A DNA stretch of 64,000 nt from Roseovarius sp. Its GTDB lineage: Bacteria > Pseudomonadota > Alphaproteobacteria > Rhodobacterales > Rhodobacteraceae. Below, in pieces: positions 62,232 through 64,000 of the stretch; positions within the stretch are counted from its first letter, which is position 1; every line of letters starts with the position of its first letter. Location: positions 52,464-116,463 of the forward strand of contig JARGOC010000012.1 in assembly GCA_029212365.1 (NCBI GenBank), read 5' to 3'. The notes beneath the pieces are model-generated. The model was not told where the DNA came from and searched no databases. It saw only the letters and a list, made by a program, of their open reading frames with translations. A program made the position numbers and the translations under genes.

Positions 62232-63674
62232 TTACTCCGCCGCGATGGGTTCAAAGATCTGGGGTGGCAAATCATAGCCCCACAGACGGAACCGTTCCGA
62301 GAAGTTGGACCGCACACCGGTCCCGGTGAAATGGCCAATGATCTTGTTGTCCGGGCTTAGGCCAACGCGCTGAAACCGGAAGATTTCCTGCATCGAAATC
62401 ACGTCACCTTCCATCCCGGTCACTTCGGTGATCGAGGTCATCCGGCGTGACCCATCCTGCAAACGTGAGGCCTGCACCATAAGGTGCACAGCCGATGCAA
62501 CCTGTGAGCGTACGGCCTTGAGCGGCATTTCAATCCCGGCCATGGCGACCATGTTCTCCAGACGGCTGATAGCATCACGCGGGTTGTTGGCGTGAATGGT
62601 GGTCATTGATCCGTCGTGGCCGGTGTTCATTGCCTGCAACATATCGATCACTTCTTCGCCACGTGTCTCGCCCACAATGATGCGATCAGGACGCATCCGA
62701 AGGGCGTTTTTCAGACAGTCACGCGGGGAGACCTCACCTTTGCCTTCCACGTTGGGGGGGCGGCTTTCCATTCGCCCTACATGGGTCTGTTGCAGTTGAA
62801 GTTCGGCGGTGTCTTCGATGGTCAGGATGCGTTCGGCGTTGTCGATAAACGAGCTGAGCGCATTGAGCGTTGTGGTTTTACCTGAACCGGTACCACCGGA
62901 CACGATCACATTCAGACGTGTGGCCACAGCGGCTTGCAAATAGGCGGCCATCTCCTCAGAGAAGGCGCCAAACCCAACCAGGTCATCAATGCCCAACTTG
63001 TCCTTCTTGAATTTACGAATGGACACAAGGCTGCCATCCACCGCGACGGGTGGCACCATCGCGTTGAAACGCGAGCCATCCGCCAAACGGGCATCAACGT
63101 AAGGGTTGCTTTCGTCCACGCGGCGGCCCACAGCGCTTACGATCTTGTCGATGATCCGCAACAGGTGCTTTTCATCCTTGAAAGTAACGTCCGACAGCAT
63201 CAACTTACCGGCGCGTTCCACAAAAATCTGATGCGGGCCGTTCACCAGAATATCGTTAACTGTCTCGTCTTTCAGAAGCGTCTCAAGAGGCCCAAGCCCC
63301 TTCACTTCATCATACAATTCTTGGGTCAGGGTGGTGCGGTCCTCGCGGTTCAGAACGATATTACGTTCCAGCAGCACTTCCTGCGCGATCGAACCGATTT
63401 CAGATCGCAGATCCGCCTCCGAGGCGTTTTCCAGCGCACCAAGGTTCAGGTGATCCAAGAGCGAGCGGTGCAGCTCAATCTTGATCTCACTCAAACGTTC
63501 TTTGCGCTTGCGCTCTTTGTCCTGGGGCACTGTTTGTGCCGCCACTTGGGGTGCAGGTTTGCGCAGTGAAACCGCAGCAGCTTCGTCAACTGGTGCCGTT
63601 TTCGGGGCCTCGGCCGCTGGTGCTGCAGCTTTGTCGGAAGCAGCGCCAGATTCTTTTTTGTACCTTGAGAACAT
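62232..63674 (-). CDS. cpaF: Tad pilus ATPase CpaF/TadA
   Basis: 480 residues. A disordered Ala/Pro-rich start is followed by the N-terminal helical domain and the secretion ATPase core: Walker [16 protein letters not shown], Asp box [10 protein letters not shown], Walker [16 protein letters not shown], and the His box ([15 protein letters not shown]). It powers Flp pilus extension (and perhaps retraction). It is preceded on the same strand by cpaE. Confidence 0.96.
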   Translation of the reverse strand: MFSRYKKESGAASDKAAAPAAEAPKTAPVDEAAAVSLRKPAPQVAAQTVPQDKERKRKERLSEIKIELHRSLLDHLNLGALENASEADLRSEIGSIAQEVLLERNIVLNREDRTTLTQELYDEVKGLGPLETLLKDETVNDILVNGPHQIFVERAGKLMLSDVTFKDEKHLLRIIDKIVSAVGRRVDESNPYVDARLADGSRFNAMVPPVAVDGSLVSIRKFKKDKLGIDDLVGFGAFSEEMAAYLQAAVATRLNVIVSGGTGSGKTTTLNALSSFIDNAERILTIEDTAELQLQQTHVGRMESRPPNVEGKGEVSPRDCLKNALRMRPDRIIVGETRGEEVIDMLQAMNTGHDGSMTTIHANNPRDAISRLENMVAMAGIEMPLKAVRSQVASAVHLMVQASRLQDGSRRMTSITEVTGMEGDVISMQEIFRFQRVGLSPDNKIIGHFTGTGVRSNFSERFRLWGYDLPPQIFEPIAAE

Positions 63675-63687
63675 TTTCGTGGCCTCC

Positions 63688-64000
63688 TTAAGCGGCTTCA
63701 GCGTCGTCTTTGCCTAGATCGTGCAAAGAGCGGGCCAGTTTCATGATTTCCTTACGCAACGGGTTTTTCGCAGCACTGTCGCCCAATGGCAGGCCGTGAT
63801 CGTTGCATTGCGGGATTTGCTTGCCACCGTCAGGCAGTTGCATCTCAATGCCGATCTCCAGGCTTTCGCCCATACGTTTGACACGAGACTTGCCATTCAG
63901 ATCGGTAAACTTTGGTGCGCGGTTCAGGCAAAAGCGGATTTTCTCAAACGGAAGGTTTTCGGCCTTAAGCGCCCGCTTCAGTCGCAGGGCATTTTGTGCC
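63688..64000 (-). CDS. cpaE: Pilus localisation protein CpaE/TadZ, 5' part outside the window
   Basis: Only the C-terminal 103 residues are in the window; the frame is open to the right edge. The readable part (LNRAPKFTDLNGKSRVKRMG, then an acidic short tail) fits the end of the MinD-like ATPase CpaE/TadZ, which positions the Tad pilus at the cell pole. Position directly upstream of cpaF supports this. The Walker motifs are outside the window. Confidence 0.8.
   Translation of the reverse strand, partial: AQNALRLKRALKAENLPFEKIRFCLNRAPKFTDLNGKSRVKRMGESLEIGIEMQLPDGGKQIPQCNDHGLPLGDSAAKNPLRKEIMKLARSLHDLGKDDAEAA

Overview
The window looks like a chromosomal segment of a Roseobacter-group alphaproteobacterium (Rhodobacterales). 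Pointers are moderately high GC, a LuxI-type autoinducer synthase, a tad/cpa (Flp) pilus locus with the Rhodobacterales style of Flp pilin, the lysC-ptsP neighbourhood, an mtnP-apt salvage pair and CtrA-like motifs. No rRNA, tRNA, CRISPR array, transposase or phage gene was recognised.

Layout. 1-2.9 kb: end of an imelysin/DUF1513 iron-related operon and a glutathione S-transferase. 3.2-12.4 kb: a nine-kilobase, one-direction block with a Ser/Thr kinase, an FHA protein, a PP2C phosphatase, three different P-loop GTPase-like proteins (one dynamin-like), a small protein resembling the Roadblock/LC7 fold and one unrecognised protein. 12.6-17.8 kb: a luxI gene without a luxR neighbour, a response regulator with a decayed GGDEF domain, a cytochrome P450 and a membrane histidine kinase. 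18-32 kb: housekeeping genes (lytic transglycosylases, sugar epimerase, purine and methylthioadenosine salvage, SulP transporter, PTS-Ntr enzyme I, aspartokinase, Nudix). 32.4-36.9 kb: modABC and a ferric-iron-type permease. 37-39.7 kb: cpaB, two Flp pilins and a lytic transglycosylase. 39.7-51.2 kb: nine co-directional genes with a peptide-type ABC transporter lacking a binding protein, an aminotransferase, a LysR regulator, an aldehyde dehydrogenase, an M19 dipeptidase homologue with altered metal ligands and two proteins of unknown function. 51.4-56.8 kb: iron-binding protein, fhs-folD one-carbon genes, a thioesterase and a membrane LytTR protein. 56.9-64 kb: the main tad operon (cpaE, cpaF, tadB, tadC, two TadD-like lipoproteins, prepilin peptidase) ending in an AAA ATPase; cpaE runs off the right edge.

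The strongest candidate for an undescribed system is the 3.2-12.4 kb block. Kinase, FHA reader and phosphatase form a phospho-switch like the one known from type VI secretion loci, but no secretion gene is present. The switch sits in an operon-like array with three GTPases and a putative LC7-type regulator, suggesting phosphorylation-controlled GTPase or membrane dynamics. The second candidate is the 39.7-51.2 kb catabolic operon, whose substrate cannot be assigned.
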